Assembly (NCBI GenBank): GCA_000493965.1
Contig: AWNV01000072.1
Coordinates: 1-14,587, forward strand
Source of the DNA: Candidatus Aminicenans sakinawicola JGI OTU-1
GTDB taxonomy: Bacteria > Acidobacteriota > Aminicenantia > Aminicenantales > Aminicenantaceae
Reading direction: 5' to 3'
Length of the DNA: 14,587 nucleotides
A model generated the notes under the pieces. That model was given only the letters and a program-made list of their open reading frames with translations. It was not told where the DNA came from and did not search any database. Position numbers and translations under genes: made by a program. This document shows positions 14,290 to 14,587 of the stretch, one piece after another (the first letter of the stretch is position 1; the number at the start of each line of letters is the position of its first letter).

Positions 14290-14587
14290 CTTGGATTATC
14301 CATAAAGAATGCCGATACTTTAGAATAATATAAACTAATTCAGTTCTTTCTTCATGAAATCCTGCCAGTCCAGACTACCCTAAATTATAACCTATAAATA
14401 ATAAAGAACCAAAGAGATAAGATTTGGCTAACATATAGAGATTGATTTATACACGGCAAAGCGGATGAATTTGAGGGGATGGAGGAAGCGACATTAAAAG
14501 ATTTAGCCTTTCTGAGTCGATCTTCGAGGGAATCCGAGGAAGTCGGGCCTGATGGATGTGTGAGCACTGTATAATCAAAGGGGCGGT
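14290..14587. other. 298-base tail without a recognised gene; compositional shift in its last ~140 bases
   Basis: Bases 14290-14450 are AT-rich like other gaps here, with no hairpin terminator that I can see after the malic enzyme. From about 14451 to the window end, the sequence is clearly richer in G and C and reads as protein-like in one plus-strand frame: open 14446-14574, ending TAA, with an internal ATG at 14479 encoding MEEATLKDLAFLSRSSRESE and 11 further residues. There is no ribosome site of normal spacing and no family that I recognise. The opposite strand is also open here. It may be a dispersed repeat, the remnant of a transferred gene, or the upstream part of a gene beyond the edge. 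Confidence 0.3.

Noticed and set aside
14385..14567. Minus-strand 60-codon reading frame at the right edge
   Set aside because: It has no ribosome site or recognised family and overlaps the equally open plus-strand frame; its C-terminal part is plain AT-rich gap sequence.

Overview
This is an AT-rich, densely coded piece of a bacterial chromosome with no mobile element, CRISPR array or stable RNA gene that I can recognise. A Gram-negative (two-membrane) cell is suggested by an RlpA-type lipoprotein with a SPOR domain, a Tat signal and several Sec signal peptides. An anaerobic lifestyle is suggested, weakly, by a reductive-dehalogenase-like corrinoid/Fe-S protein. The exact phylum cannot be read from the window.

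Layout. (1) The left edge (minus strand) carries the N-terminal 240 residues of a D-3-phosphoglycerate dehydrogenase-like enzyme, cut by the window end. (2) After a 0.37 kb non-coding gap comes a plus-strand gene for a reductive-dehalogenase-like protein. It has three N-terminal membrane helices in place of a Tat signal, and no rdhB is beside it. (3) A convergent minus-strand gene encodes an exported beta-propeller plus transglutaminase-like protein with its own good promoter. (4) Divergent from it is a plus-strand run of three genes: a Tat-exported class V aminotransferase-fold protein, a cytosolic kynureninase-like paralogue of the same fold, and an exported GH63-like glycosidase. (5) A minus-strand pair encodes a LOG-family phosphoribohydrolase followed by RlpA. 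(6) Divergent from that pair is a two-gene purine unit: PurO-type IMP cyclohydrolase and a stand-alone AICAR formyltransferase, which together replace bifunctional PurH. (7) A malic enzyme follows behind a near-consensus sigma-70 promoter. (8) The last ~300 bases hold no recognised gene, and their final ~140 bases have a visibly different, more GC-rich composition.

How the genes relate. The clearest functional unit is the purine pair, which carries out the last two steps of IMP synthesis (AICAR to FAICAR to IMP). Serine synthesis, IMP synthesis and malic enzyme are housekeeping central metabolism. The middle of the window (about 1.1-9.4 kb) is accessory: mostly membrane-bound or exported proteins whose substrates cannot be told from sequence. 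The items most worth a second look are the membrane-anchored reductive-dehalogenase-like protein, the propeller-transglutaminase fusion, and the pairing of an exported with a cytosolic class V PLP-fold protein.
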